Assembly: GCA_964537035.1 (NCBI GenBank)
Contig: CAZIAK010000011.1
Location: 1-64,000, forward strand
DNA from: CAZIAK01 sp964537035
Lineage (GTDB): Bacteria; Planctomycetota; B15-G4
DNA: 64,000 nucleotides
Direction of reading: 5' to 3'
Part shown: positions 19,255-28,765 of the stretch, piece by piece
Position numbering within the stretch: position 1 is the first letter of the stretch
Layout: every line of letters begins with the position of its first letter
Translations under genes and position numbers: made by a program
Notes under the pieces: model-generated
What the model saw: only the letters and a program-made list of their open reading frames with translations
Database searches by the model: none
Told to the model about the DNA's origin: nothing

Positions 19255-21586
19255 TCGCTTTCGCCTGCTGCCCCGCCCGTTGCCCCGCCTGCTGTGGTCG
19301 CTGGGTGGACTGCTCCCGGGCCTGTCCCCTCGCCTGGGCCGTGGCTCGGCCAGGGTGCTGCCCTTGAGTCTGTTCTTGACGCTGGTATGGGTGCTGTCCG
19401 GTTGCGGCAGCGAGGCCGCTGATCCTGCCGCGACCGAGCAGGGCGAGCCTGCGCTCGACGTATCAGATGAGCCCCAGGGTCCCGTGCCGATCACGCCCTG
19501 GAAGCGGCAGCGGCCAGAGTTCGAAGCGATCGCCCTGGCCTTGCGCGCCAGCTCGAACCCCTATCTGGGACGGGCTCAGATCCCCGCGCTGCGCGACCGC
19601 TTGAAGGACCCCCAGCTGCCCGCCACCGAGCGCATCACCGCCCTCTCCCAGCTGGCCTCACACCTGTTGCGCTGGAGCGAGATGAAGCCCGCGTTGGCGG
19701 CGATCCATGAGGCCCTTGGGCTTGTGGAGTCTCTTGAGCTGCCCCCGCGGCAGGCCCTGGGCTACTACCGCCAGCTGGCCTTGATCGAGCTGCGGGCCGC
19801 AGAGATCGACAACTGCATCGGCCTGCACAACCCCGACTCGTGCCTCTTGCCCACGTTTGGCGATGGAGTGCACGTGGCGCGGGAGCACGGCCTCGCCGCC
19901 CAGCAGGCCATCGCCCATTGCTTCTCGCTCGATCCCAACCGGCTCGATGCCCGCTGGCTGCTCAACGTGGTGTCCATGTTGCTGGGCGAGTATCCCGAGG
20001 GGCTCTCTCGTTCGCGGCGCATCCCTGCCGAAGCGTTCGCGTCAGACGACGACATCGGCCGCTTTTACGACATCGCCGCCACCCTGGGTGTAGACGACTT
20101 CAGCCTCTGCGGCGGCGTGGTGGTCGAGGACTTCGACGCCGATGGTCACCTCGACATCGTCACGTCCACCTTCGACCCTGCGGGGCCGCTGCGCTTCTAT
20201 ACCGGCGGCCCGGGCATGGCCTTCGAAGATCTCTCGCGCCCCTCAAGAGCAGATGACCAACTCGGCGGACTGAACTGCGTGGGCGGCGACTACGACAACG
20301 ACGGCGACGTGGACGTGCTGGTGCTCAGGGGCGCCTGGCTCTACGACGACGGGCGCATCCGCAACTCGCTGCTGGCCAACGACGGCGCCGGAGTGTTCAG
20401 CGACGTGACCCGAGCGGCGGGCCTTGTCGCTCCCGCTGCGCCCACCCAGGCTGCCTGCTTCGGCGACTTCGACCTCGACGGAGACCTCGACCTCTATGTC
20501 GCCAACGAGAGCCGGGTGGAAGCCAGGCCGCCAGCCACGAGCTATCCCTCTCAGTTCTTCAAGAACCGAGGCGACGGCACTTTTGTCAACCGAGCCATAC
20601 GTGCAGGCCTCACCAACGATCGTCACGCCAAGGGCGTCACCGCCGGTGACTATGACAACGACGGCGACCTCGATCTGTATGTGTCCAATCTCACTGCCAA
20701 CCGGCTCTATCTCAACAACGGCGGGCTGCGCTTCGTCGATGTGGCGCCCCAGCTGGGCGTGGATGGCCCCCGGGGACGCAGTTTCGCCGCGTGGTTCTTC
20801 GACTACGACAACGATGGCTGGCTCGATCTCTTCGTGGGCTCGTTCGATGGCACCATCAGCGAGATCGCCGCGGACTATCTGGGCGTGCCCGATCTCTCCC
20901 GGCGGCCACGGCTCTACCACAACATGGGCGGCGGGCAGTTCGAAGAGACGACCATGGAGGCTGGCCTTGGCCACGTGTGGTTGCCCATGGGGGCGAACTT
21001 CGGCGACCTGGACAACGACGGCTGGCTCGACATGTACCTGGCCACGGGAGACCCGGGCTACGAGACCCTGGTGCCCAACGTGGTCCTGCGCAATGACGGC
21101 GAGGGGGGCTTTCTCGACGTGAGCACTTCGGGCGGATTCGGCAACGCCCAGAAGGGGCACGGGGTGGCCTTCGCCGACTTCGACCACGACGGTGATCAGG
21201 ACATCTACAATCAGCTCGGCGGCTTCTACCCCGGCGACGCCTTCCACAATGCCTTGCTTGAGAACCCTGGCCACGGTCACCGCTTCCTCTTCGTGCGCTT
21301 GGTGGGCACGACCACGAACCACTTCGGCTTCGGCGCCCGCCTGGCCGTCACCTTCGTCGAGGGAGGGGTGGAGCGCACCGTCCATCGAGCGGTAGGGAGC
21401 GTGAGCTCGTTCGGCGGCTCGCCGTTCCGCCAGGAGATCGGTCTGGGTGACGCAGAACGGATCGTCTCGGTGGTGGTGCAGTGGCCAGCGAGCGGCGCCG
21501 TGCAAGAGCTGCGCGATGTGCCCCTCGACGGGCTCATCGAGATCACCGAGGGTCAGCCGGGCTTCGTGCAGCAAGAGTTGCCATGA
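19244..21586 (+). CDS. FG-GAP/VCBS-repeat lipoprotein with ASPIC/UnbV C-terminus
   Basis: A 780-aa envelope protein. A long N-terminal hydrophobic region ends in the lipobox LSGC (about residue 53). Residues about 85-270 are helical. A beta-propeller of FG-GAP/VCBS repeats follows, with at least seven calcium-binding DxDxDG loops such as YDNDGDVDV, FDLDGDLDL and YDNDGWLDL. The last ~90 residues form the ASPIC/UnbV domain (HRAVGSVSSFGGSPF, then VVVQWPASG). Such CRTAC1-like proteins are abundant in Planctomycetota and have no firm biochemical role. The next gene starts in an ATGA overlap with its stop. Confidence 0.88.
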   Translation: MTTDRFRLLPRPLPRLLWSLGGLLPGLSPRLGRGSARVLPLSLFLTLVWVLSGCGSEAADPAATEQGEPALDVSDEPQGPVPITPWKRQRPEFEAIALALRASSNPYLGRAQIPALRDRLKDPQLPATERITALSQLASHLLRWSEMKPALAAIHEALGLVESLELPPRQALGYYRQLALIELRAAEIDNCIGLHNPDSCLLPTFGDGVHVAREHGLAAQQAIAHCFSLDPNRLDARWLLNVVSMLLGEYPEGLSRSRRIPAEAFASDDDIGRFYDIAATLGVDDFSLCGGVVVEDFDADGHLDIVTSTFDPAGPLRFYTGGPGMAFEDLSRPSRADDQLGGLNCVGGDYDNDGDVDVLVLRGAWLYDDGRIRNSLLANDGAGVFSDVTRAAGLVAPAAPTQAACFGDFDLDGDLDLYVANESRVEARPPATSYPSQFFKNRGDGTFVNRAIRAGLTNDRHAKGVTAGDYDNDGDLDLYVSNLTANRLYLNNGGLRFVDVAPQLGVDGPRGRSFAAWFFDYDNDGWLDLFVGSFDGTISEIAADYLGVPDLSRRPRLYHNMGGGQFEETTMEAGLGHVWLPMGANFGDLDNDGWLDMYLATGDPGYETLVPNVVLRNDGEGGFLDVSTSGGFGNAQKGHGVAFADFDHDGDQDIYNQLGGFYPGDAFHNALLENPGHGHRFLFVRLVGTTTNHFGFGARLAVTFVEGGVERTVHRAVGSVSSFGGSPFRQEIGLGDAERIVSVVVQWPASGAVQELRDVPLDGLIEITEGQPGFVQQELP

Positions 21587-22689
21587 GCGAGGCGATGAAG
21601 AGCCCCGCGGCGGTGCGGGTTGTGTGGCGCGGACCATCCGCCCGGGCGAGCCAAGCCGGGCAGGTGTCACTGTCCCGGCGGGCTGGACCCTTGGTCTCAT
21701 GTCTGCTGGTGGCGCTGGCCTTGGGTTGCGGTGAGCCGCCCCTCAGCAGCGAAGAGAACGATCTGCGTCGGGAAGAGCTGCGGCAGAGCTTGCAGGAGCA
21801 GCTGGGGTCAGCGTACGACGAACCGGTAGACACCTTCGTCGGCGACCCTGCCCGAGGCGAGGAGCTGTACGACCGTCTCTGCGTGAGTTGCCACGGACGC
21901 ATGGGGGATGGGCGCGGGTCGGTGGCCCGGCACCTGTCTGTGCCTCCGGGAAGCTTCACTGATCCGCTGCAGTCGTCGTTCTTGTCTGATCAGGCGCGCC
22001 TGGAGATCCTGCGCAATGGCAGCCCAGGGACAACCATGCGGGGCTTCGCAGACACGCTCTCCGAGCAGGAGTTGGCCGAGCTGTTCGAACAGGTGCGGGG
22101 CTTCGCCTCGGAGGTTGGCCTGGGCCACGCGGCCCCGATGGATCGTGATCTGGGCGAGGCCGGGCCGGCTCACCTCTTCAGGGGCATGGAGGTCTTCGAT
22201 GCTCCTGTGGCCGATGATTTCGCGCTCACCGATCAGCGGGGGCAGAGCTTCTCTCTGGCCGACCAGCGAGGCCGGGTCGTGCTGCTGTACTTCGGCTACA
22301 TCCATTGCCCGGACATGTGCCCGGCGACCCTGTCGATCTGGACCGATCTGAAGGAGCAGCTCGGAGACGATGCGGCGAAGGTCTCGTTCGTGTTCGTGAC
22401 CGTCGACCCGAGCCGAGACACTCCCGAGCGGCTGCAGGGGCTGTTGTCGGTGTTCGGTGATCACATCATCGGTCTCACCGGCTCACGGGCAGAGCTGGAT
22501 CCTGTGTACGAGGCGTTCGACGTGCATCGCGAGCAGGTGCCCGTGGGGGAGAGCGCAGAGGCCTACTTGATGGACCATGGGCTGGACACCCTGCTCATCG
22601 ATCGGCGGGGCCGCCCCCGGGTGCGTTTCCGCTTCGGCACAGCCGCCGAGGACATGGTCGACGATGTGCGCTGGCTGCTGCGTTGGTGA
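21583..22689 (+). CDS. Cytochrome c - SCO1/SenC fusion lipoprotein
   Basis: A 368-aa protein with two domains. After a signal peptide ending in LALGC (lipobox, about residue 49), residues about 87-175 are a class I cytochrome c, with haem site CVSCH (100-104) and probable axial Met152 in TTMRGF. Residues about 205-368 are an SCO1/SenC thioredoxin fold, with copper ligands Cys242 and Cys246 in HCPDMCP and His332 in MDHGLD. SCO proteins deliver copper to the CuA site of cytochrome oxidase. A haem domain on the same chain could supply or test electrons for the thiols. No oxidase subunit lies in the window. ATG 21583 overlaps the preceding stop. Confidence 0.88.
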   Translation: MSEAMKSPAAVRVVWRGPSARASQAGQVSLSRRAGPLVSCLLVALALGCGEPPLSSEENDLRREELRQSLQEQLGSAYDEPVDTFVGDPARGEELYDRLCVSCHGRMGDGRGSVARHLSVPPGSFTDPLQSSFLSDQARLEILRNGSPGTTMRGFADTLSEQELAELFEQVRGFASEVGLGHAAPMDRDLGEAGPAHLFRGMEVFDAPVADDFALTDQRGQSFSLADQRGRVVLLYFGYIHCPDMCPATLSIWTDLKEQLGDDAAKVSFVFVTVDPSRDTPERLQGLLSVFGDHIIGLTGSRAELDPVYEAFDVHREQVPVGESAEAYLMDHGLDTLLIDRRGRPRVRFRFGTAAEDMVDDVRWLLRW

Positions 22690-22716
22690 CGTGCGTCTGA
22701 CTACAATGCCGCGCCC

Positions 22717-24636
22717 GTGCCTCAGCCCAAGCCCTGTCACATGCTCTGCCATCCCTCGCTCGTTGTTTTCTGGACCTCGCCGCTCAGCACTCCGAGGCAC
22801 AAGATCGGAGTGCGTGGCTCCTTGCTGCTCGTCGTTCTGGCGCTGAGCGCGATCGGCTGTGGTCCCGGGGTGGCTGATGAGGTCGGTGACGGCGACTCTG
22901 ATAGGCCCGCCGGGGATTCATCGGCGTCAGGGCTGACCGGCGGCGCAGACTTGCAAGAGGTCGTCGGCCTGACCGACGTGGCCGCTGCCGCTGGCGTCGA
23001 CTTCGTGCACACCCACGGAGCCTACGGGCGCAAGCTGCTGTTCGAGACCATGGGCTCGGGGGTGGCCCTGGCCGATTTCGACGGCGACGACCGCCCGGAC
23101 ATCCTGCTCCTGCAGAGCGGGACCTTGCCCGAGGCTGAGTTCAGCGCTGATGATCGCCGCAAGGCCTCCCACGCCACGGGCGCAACCCACGGGTTGTTCC
23201 TGAACCACACCGAGCCCGGGGGCAGCTGGCGCTTCAGCGATGCCAGCGAGGGCTCGGGCCTGCAGGACCCCATGTACGCCATGGGCGGGGCCGTGGGAGA
23301 TGTCGACGCCGACGGCGATCGCGACCTGTGGATCGGCGCCTACGGTCGCGACCGCTTCTATCTCAACGACGGCGCGGCGCACTTCAGCGAAGCCACCTCG
23401 TCTGCGGGCCTTGAGGACAGCCGCTGGACCATCGGCGGCGCCTTCTTCGACGCGGACCTCGACGGCGACCTCGACCTGTTCACCGTGGGCTATCTCGACA
23501 TGCCCATCGCCAGCAACCACCGCTGCGGCCCTACCCCCGAGCAGCGCACCTATTGCCACGTCGACACCTGGGCGGGCATTGACGACCGGCTCTACTTCAA
23601 TGATGGCATGGGCCATTTCAGCGACGTGTCGGAAGCCGCGGGCTTGGTGGGTCTGGCGGGCAAGGGCCTGGCCCTGGTGGTGGGCGACACCGATGACGAT
23701 GGCGACAGCGACCTGTTCATCGCCAACGACAGCGCGGCCAACCTGTTCTTGCGCAATGACGGCATGGGCCACTTCGTGGACATCTCCCGGCGCAGCGCTC
23801 TCGACGTGAACGGCGACGGTCGCACAGAGGCTTGCATGGGCACAGACCTGGGCGACCTCGACGGAGACGGTGACCTCGACCTCTACGTGGTCAACTTCGC
23901 AGAAGAGACCAACACCCTCTACCGCAACGACGGCAGCGGCTACTTCACCGACGTGAGCAACCACAGCGGCGCGGGCTCGGCGTCCCGGCCCATGCTCGGC
24001 TTCGGCACGGTCTTCCTCGACGCAGACAACGATGGCGCCCTCGATATCTACGTGGCCAACGGACACATCGACACCAATATCGGCGAGATCTCCAGGGGCA
24101 CCAGCTACGCCCAGGTCGATCAGCTGGCCATGAACGACGGCAGGGGACGGTTCACCGTGACGGGCCCCGAACGAGGCACGTCCCTCGCCGAGTCACGAGT
24201 GGGCCGGGCGGTGGCCCGGGCCGATCTCGACGGCGACGGGGACAGCGACCTGGTGGTGACCAACAGCAACGGCCGCCCCTGGGTGCTGCGCAACGACATG
24301 GCCACGGGACACAGGCTGGTGCTGCGCTTGCTCGGGCCCGGCGGTCGCGCCGACGCCGAGGGCGCGCGGGTTGAGGTGACCCTACCAGGCGACGGCACAG
24401 GCGTGGTAGGGCGTACGTTGGTCCGCGAAGTCGTGGGCGGCGGCAGCTACGAGAGCCACTCCGACACGACGCTGGTCATCGGACTGGGCGAGGCCGAGTC
24501 CATCGAGCAGCTGCTCATTCGCTGGCCCGGTGGCTCGGTGGGCACGCTGGGCCCCCAGGCCGTCGACCACAAGCTGACCCTCGTCTTCGCTGGCCATGTG
24601 GTAGACGACGAGCCACTGCCCGCGCTGGTGCGCTGA
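22717..24636 (+). CDS. Second FG-GAP/UnbV lipoprotein
   Basis: A 639-aa relative of the protein at 19244. A hydrophobic N-terminus ends in the lipobox SAIGC. At least eight FG-GAP/VCBS loops follow, for example VDADGDRDL, LDGDLDLF and LDGDGDLDL, and an ASPIC/UnbV domain closes the chain. It lacks the helical insert that the first protein has before its propeller. The start is GTG 22717 or ATG 22741; both keep the signal peptide. It lies 27 bp after the cytochrome c-SCO gene and is likely in the same unit. Confidence 0.85.
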   Translation: MPQPKPCHMLCHPSLVVFWTSPLSTPRHKIGVRGSLLLVVLALSAIGCGPGVADEVGDGDSDRPAGDSSASGLTGGADLQEVVGLTDVAAAAGVDFVHTHGAYGRKLLFETMGSGVALADFDGDDRPDILLLQSGTLPEAEFSADDRRKASHATGATHGLFLNHTEPGGSWRFSDASEGSGLQDPMYAMGGAVGDVDADGDRDLWIGAYGRDRFYLNDGAAHFSEATSSAGLEDSRWTIGGAFFDADLDGDLDLFTVGYLDMPIASNHRCGPTPEQRTYCHVDTWAGIDDRLYFNDGMGHFSDVSEAAGLVGLAGKGLALVVGDTDDDGDSDLFIANDSAANLFLRNDGMGHFVDISRRSALDVNGDGRTEACMGTDLGDLDGDGDLDLYVVNFAEETNTLYRNDGSGYFTDVSNHSGAGSASRPMLGFGTVFLDADNDGALDIYVANGHIDTNIGEISRGTSYAQVDQLAMNDGRGRFTVTGPERGTSLAESRVGRAVARADLDGDGDSDLVVTNSNGRPWVLRNDMATGHRLVLRLLGPGGRADAEGARVEVTLPGDGTGVVGRTLVREVVGGGSYESHSDTTLVIGLGEAESIEQLLIRWPGGSVGTLGPQAVDHKLTLVFAGHVVDDEPLPALVR

Positions 24637-24758
24637 CAGGGAACTGCTCGTACCAGCGGACGAGATCATCGGGCAGTCGTGTGTGAAATGTGCATCAATC
24701 GCTGGACCGCCGCGCCTCCGAAGCAGAGCCTGTGCGCCACCCGCGCTCGAGACTTGCC

Positions 24759-26852
24759 ATGATTGCTCACGACACTGCCGACCTGCCCACCAATCGCCTC
24801 GCTGGCGAGACCAGCCCTTACCTGCTGCAGCACCAGCACAACCCCGTCGACTGGCACCCTTGGGGCGAGGAGGCGCTGGGCCGCGCGAAGAGTGAAGACA
24901 AGCCGATCTTCTTGTCCATTGGCTACTCGGCGTGCCACTGGTGCCATGTCATGGAGCGGGAGTCATTTGAGCAGCCTGAGCTGGCCGAGCTGCTCAACGC
25001 TTCGTTCGTGTCCATCAAGGTCGACCGTGAAGAGCGCCCTGACCTCGATGACATCTACATGCAGGCGACCCAGGTGCTCAGCGGTCACGGCGGCTGGCCC
25101 ATGTCCGTGTTCCTCACGCCGGACCTCGAGCCGTTCTACGCGGGCACGTACTTTCCGCCCCAGGGCCGGCACGGCTTGCCGGGCTTCAGCGAGGTCTTGA
25201 GCCGGCTGGCCTACGCCTGGGAGAACCAGCGGGAGCAGCTCACCGAGCAGGCGGGCAAGGTCGTGGAGCGCATGCAGCAGCTGGTGCTCTCGGCGGAGCA
25301 CTTGCCCGCGATCGAACCCGCCGCGGAGCGCCCCCGTCTCGACCTCGTTGACCTGGCGGCAGATCACCTGGGCCGCAGCTATGACCGGGCCCACGGTGGC
25401 TTTGGTGGCGCGCCGAAGTTTCCCCACTCGGACGACATCCGCCTGTTGTTGCGGCAGCATGTGGCCACCGGCGACGCAGCGGCGCTGGGCATGGCCGAGC
25501 ACACCCTGGACGCGATGGCCCGGGGCGGCATCTTCGATCAGCTCGGCGGGGGCTTCGCTCGCTACTCCACCGACGCCGAGTGGGCGGTGCCCCACTTCGA
25601 GAAGATGCTCTACGACAACGCCCTGCTGGTGCGGGCCTACCTCGAAGCCCACCAGATCACCGGTCGGGACGACTTCGCCCTGGTCGCTCGGCGGTGCTGC
25701 GACTGGGTGCTGCGAGAGATGGTCGACCCTGAAGGTGGTCTCTGGTCAACCCAGGACGCAGACAGCGAGGGCGAAGAGGGCCGCTTCTTCGTCTGGCAGC
25801 GTCGCGAGGTTCTCGAGGTGGTGGGCCGCGAACACAAGCAGCTGGTGGACATCTACTGGGGCCTGGGCGAGCACGAGAACTTCGAGGGCCTGCACTGGGT
25901 CTTGTTGCGCACGAAGCCAGACGAGCAGCTCGCCGCAGAGCTGGGCATGGAGTTGCCCGCCTTGCTCGAAGCCATCGAGCCCCTGCGCCAGAAGCTCTTC
26001 GAGCACCGAGAGGCCCGGGTCCATCCCGCTACGGATGACAAGGTGCTGGTCTCCTGGAACGGCCTGATGATCTCGGCCCTGGCCCGGGCAGGTCGAGTGC
26101 TCGGCGAACCTCGCTTCGTCGAGGCCGCTCAGGCAGCGGCCCGTTTCTGCCTGACCACCATGCGCCCCGAGGGCCGACTGCTGGCGACCTGGCGCCAGGG
26201 CAAGGCCCACCTGAACGCCACCCTGGCCGACTTCGCCTACCTGTGCGAGGGCCTGCTCGAGTTGTTCGAAGTCGATGGGGACACGGCCTGGCTCGACGCG
26301 GCGGTCGCACTCACCGACGATGTCCGGGCCCGGTTCGCAGACAGCGAGCGCGCGGGCTTCTTCTTCACCAGCGACGACCACGAGAAGCTCGTGGCCCGTC
26401 CCCGCGACCTCTTCGATGGCGCGCTGCCCTCGTCGAACGCGGTCATGGCCGACGTACTGGTGCGCCTCGGCGAGTTCACGGCCAACAGCGACTACAGCGC
26501 CGACGCCGACCGCCTCTTCGCCATGATCGAACCCCTGGTGCGCGCCTCACCGCCGGCGTTCGGACGCATGCTGCTCTCGCTCATGCGCGCCCACGACGGC
26601 GGGCGCACCGTGGTGATCACCGAGGGGACAGGCGCGCAGGCTCTGCGGGATGCGGCGGGGGCCGCCGGCGACCCCGGTCTGACCGTGTGTGCTGTACCTG
26701 CCGAGGGCGTGAGCGCCGAGGTCGCTGGGCGCTTTCCGCTGTTGGCAGGCAAGACGGCCGTGGACGGACAGGCCGTGGCGTATCCCTGCCAACACGGCAC
26801 ATGCTCGGCGCCGGTGCAGAATGCTGACGAGCTGGCGCAGCTCTTGGGCTGA
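24759..26852 (+). CDS. DUF255 thioredoxin-domain protein (YyaL/SSP411 family)
   Basis: A 697-aa protein. Residues about 10-170 form a thioredoxin-like domain with the hallmark SACHWCHVM (Cys59, Cys62). The remainder is an (alpha/alpha)6 barrel related to GlcNAc epimerases and glycosidases, containing GGFGGAPKFPH, the usual second hallmark. Length and order match the family, whose biochemical role is not settled. ATG 24759 is chosen because conservation starts at TNRLAGETSPYL. It has no signal peptide, so it is cytosolic, unlike the lipoproteins before it. Confidence 0.92.
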   Translation: MIAHDTADLPTNRLAGETSPYLLQHQHNPVDWHPWGEEALGRAKSEDKPIFLSIGYSACHWCHVMERESFEQPELAELLNASFVSIKVDREERPDLDDIYMQATQVLSGHGGWPMSVFLTPDLEPFYAGTYFPPQGRHGLPGFSEVLSRLAYAWENQREQLTEQAGKVVERMQQLVLSAEHLPAIEPAAERPRLDLVDLAADHLGRSYDRAHGGFGGAPKFPHSDDIRLLLRQHVATGDAAALGMAEHTLDAMARGGIFDQLGGGFARYSTDAEWAVPHFEKMLYDNALLVRAYLEAHQITGRDDFALVARRCCDWVLREMVDPEGGLWSTQDADSEGEEGRFFVWQRREVLEVVGREHKQLVDIYWGLGEHENFEGLHWVLLRTKPDEQLAAELGMELPALLEAIEPLRQKLFEHREARVHPATDDKVLVSWNGLMISALARAGRVLGEPRFVEAAQAAARFCLTTMRPEGRLLATWRQGKAHLNATLADFAYLCEGLLELFEVDGDTAWLDAAVALTDDVRARFADSERAGFFFTSDDHEKLVARPRDLFDGALPSSNAVMADVLVRLGEFTANSDYSADADRLFAMIEPLVRASPPAFGRMLLSLMRAHDGGRTVVITEGTGAQALRDAAGAAGDPGLTVCAVPAEGVSAEVAGRFPLLAGKTAVDGQAVAYPCQHGTCSAPVQNADELAQLLG

Positions 26853-26861
26853 CCTGCGGGG

Positions 26862-27284
26862 TCAGGCCTTCAGGTCTGTGTAGGTGGAGCAGCTGTTCTC
26901 GGTGGGCAGGCCGGCGGTGACCCAGCCCGGGCAGACGATGTCGCCGCCGGGACCCCGTCGGCCGCCGTAGCCACCATCGACGTTGGTCATGCCACTGAAG
27001 CCTGCGGCCTGCAGCTGGTTGCAGGCGTGCACCGAGCGCACGCCGCCCTGGCAGGACAGATACAGCTTGGATGTCTTGCCGAAGTGCTTCTCGACCGTGG
27101 CGTTGAAGGCCGGGTTGGGGGCCATGGCGCCGCCAGCGTCTCGTTCCGCCCAGGGGATGTTGATGGCCCCTGCGGGGTGGCCCTGATCGAACTCCTCCAC
27201 GGTGCGCACGTCGAGGAACACCGCGCCATCGGTGGCGCCCATCTGCTCATGAGCCGCGCTTGGCTCCAGGGATTCAAAACTCAT
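26862..27284 (-). CDS. Rhodanese-domain protein
   Basis: A 140-aa single-domain sulfurtransferase-like protein. The active-site loop is CQGGVRS with Cys78, and the N-terminal CH2-type segment is VFLDVRTVEEFDQGHPAGAINIP. The C-terminus holds two further cysteines. It would carry persulfide sulfur in the cytosol. Its ATG overlaps the stop of the upstream cold-shock gene (ATGA), so translation is coupled. It is convergent with the DUF255 gene, 9 bp away. Confidence 0.9.
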   Translation of the reverse strand: MSFESLEPSAAHEQMGATDGAVFLDVRTVEEFDQGHPAGAINIPWAERDAGGAMAPNPAFNATVEKHFGKTSKLYLSCQGGVRSVHACNQLQAAGFSGMTNVDGGYGGRRGPGGDIVCPGWVTAGLPTENSCSTYTDLKA

Positions 27285-27622
27285 CGTTCGTCGCTCTCCA
27301 GTCGGGATTCTTCGTCTTCTTCAGGCTCTTCAGGCTCGTCAGTAGTGTGGTTGATGGCTTCAGCGACGGTGTCCTCGGCCGGGGCGGGGGCTTCCTCGGC
27401 TTGCTCGTCCCCCTCGACCTTCAAGGTCACCTTGCGGGCGCGCTCGCTCTTGCCCTGGGTCTCGATCTCGAACGCGACGGCAGCCCCCTCGTCGAGGGAC
27501 GGGAAGCCCTCCCCACCCACGATGTCGCTGTAGTGGACGAAGACGTCCTCGGCGTCGCCTTCGACTTCGATGAAGCCGTAGCCCTTGCCGTTGTGGAACC
27601 ACTTGACCCGTCCGACTGCCAT
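27281..27622 (-). CDS. Cold-shock-domain protein with acidic C-terminal tail
   Basis: A 113-aa protein. Residues 1-70 are a cold-shock fold for single-stranded nucleic acid, with RNP1 GKGYGFIE (12-19) and RNP2 VFVHYS (27-32). Typical family length is 65-70 aa. Here residues about 73-113 are an added tail rich in Glu, Asp and Pro, which would compete with nucleic acid or bind partners. It is the first gene of a two-gene unit with the rhodanese. Confidence 0.9.
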   Translation of the reverse strand: MAVGRVKWFHNGKGYGFIEVEGDAEDVFVHYSDIVGGEGFPSLDEGAAVAFEIETQGKSERARKVTLKVEGDEQAEEAPAPAEDTVAEAINHTTDEPEEPEEDEESRLESDER

Positions 27623-27721
27623 GCCTCTGGTCTCCTGAGCTGCTCGTTCGTCGTGGAACACGGGATGGTACACCCCAGGTCCGTGGCGGCGCACTGCCCC
27701 TCCTGATACCCTCCAGCGATC

Positions 27722-28726
27722 ATGTTGGCAGGCAAGCTCCACCACCACGTCTTGGAGAGCGACGCGCTGCGGGGCAACCCGTTGGGCGATCCCTCCGTCC
27801 GCGAAGTTCCGGTTTACATGCCGCCGGGGCAGCCCACCGATCTGCCCTTGGTGGCGGTGCTCGCTGGCTTCACCGGCGTGGGCTCGGGCGCCTTGCGAGG
27901 CACCCCCTGGGACCGCTCGTTTCCCCAGCGCTACGAGCAGCTGCTCGAATCCGGCCAGGCTGAGCCCTGCGCCTTCGTCTTCCCGGACGCCTTCACCCGC
28001 CTGGGCGGCAGCCAGTACATGAACAGCGCCGCCACCGGGCGCTACGAAGACTATCTGGTCGACGAGATCTTCGGCTACGTCGAGCGCGAGTTCGGCGTGG
28101 GGGGCTGCCGCGAACGGCGGGGCCTGATGGGCAAGTCTTCTGGAGGCTTCGGCGCCCTGCACGTGGCCTTCTCCCGCCCGGACATGTTCTCTGCCATCGC
28201 CTCCCACTCTGGTGACGCGTACTTCGAATACGCCTACAAGCCCGACTTTCCCAAGCTGCTCGACATGATCGAACGTCACGGCAGCGTGATGGACTTCTTG
28301 GATGCCTTCGAAAAGGCGCCGAAGAAGACCACGCCGCTGATCCTGGCCATGAACGTGCTGGCCATGGCGGCGGCCTACTCGCCCAACGAAGAGCTGCCCC
28401 TGGGCATCGAGCTGCCGTTCGACCCCCGCACGGGGCGGCTGCGCGATCAGGTCTGGGAGCGCTGGCTACAGCACGACCCGGTCGAGCTGGCCTCGAGCCG
28501 GGCCGATGTCCTTGCGGATTACCTGCTGGTCTTCATCGACGCCGGCCTGCGTGACGAGTACCACCTGCAGTACGGCGCCCGGCAGCTGGTGGACGTCTTG
28601 CGCGAGGGAGGCGTCGAGGTCCACCACGAGGAGTTCGACGACGGTCACATGGGAGTGAGCTATCGCTTCGAGCGCTCGATCCCGCTGATGACCCAGGCCC
28701 TTTCACTGAAACGCATCAGGGCCTGA
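27722..28726 (+). CDS. Alpha/beta-hydrolase esterase (enterochelin-esterase-like)
   Basis: A 334-aa protein of the esterase D/Fes/antigen-85 type. The nucleophile elbow is GKSSG with Ser139. The acid is likely in the VFIDAG region and the His in DDGHMGVSYR near the C-terminus. There is no signal peptide. Such enzymes cleave acyl or siderophore esters; the substrate is unknown. It is divergent from the cold-shock gene, and no siderophore genes lie nearby. Confidence 0.8.
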   Translation: MLAGKLHHHVLESDALRGNPLGDPSVREVPVYMPPGQPTDLPLVAVLAGFTGVGSGALRGTPWDRSFPQRYEQLLESGQAEPCAFVFPDAFTRLGGSQYMNSAATGRYEDYLVDEIFGYVEREFGVGGCRERRGLMGKSSGGFGALHVAFSRPDMFSAIASHSGDAYFEYAYKPDFPKLLDMIERHGSVMDFLDAFEKAPKKTTPLILAMNVLAMAAAYSPNEELPLGIELPFDPRTGRLRDQVWERWLQHDPVELASSRADVLADYLLVFIDAGLRDEYHLQYGARQLVDVLREGGVEVHHEEFDDGHMGVSYRFERSIPLMTQALSLKRIRA

Positions 28727-28765
28727 CCAAACAGGTTCTGCACACCCCGGCTTGAGCTTGCCTTC

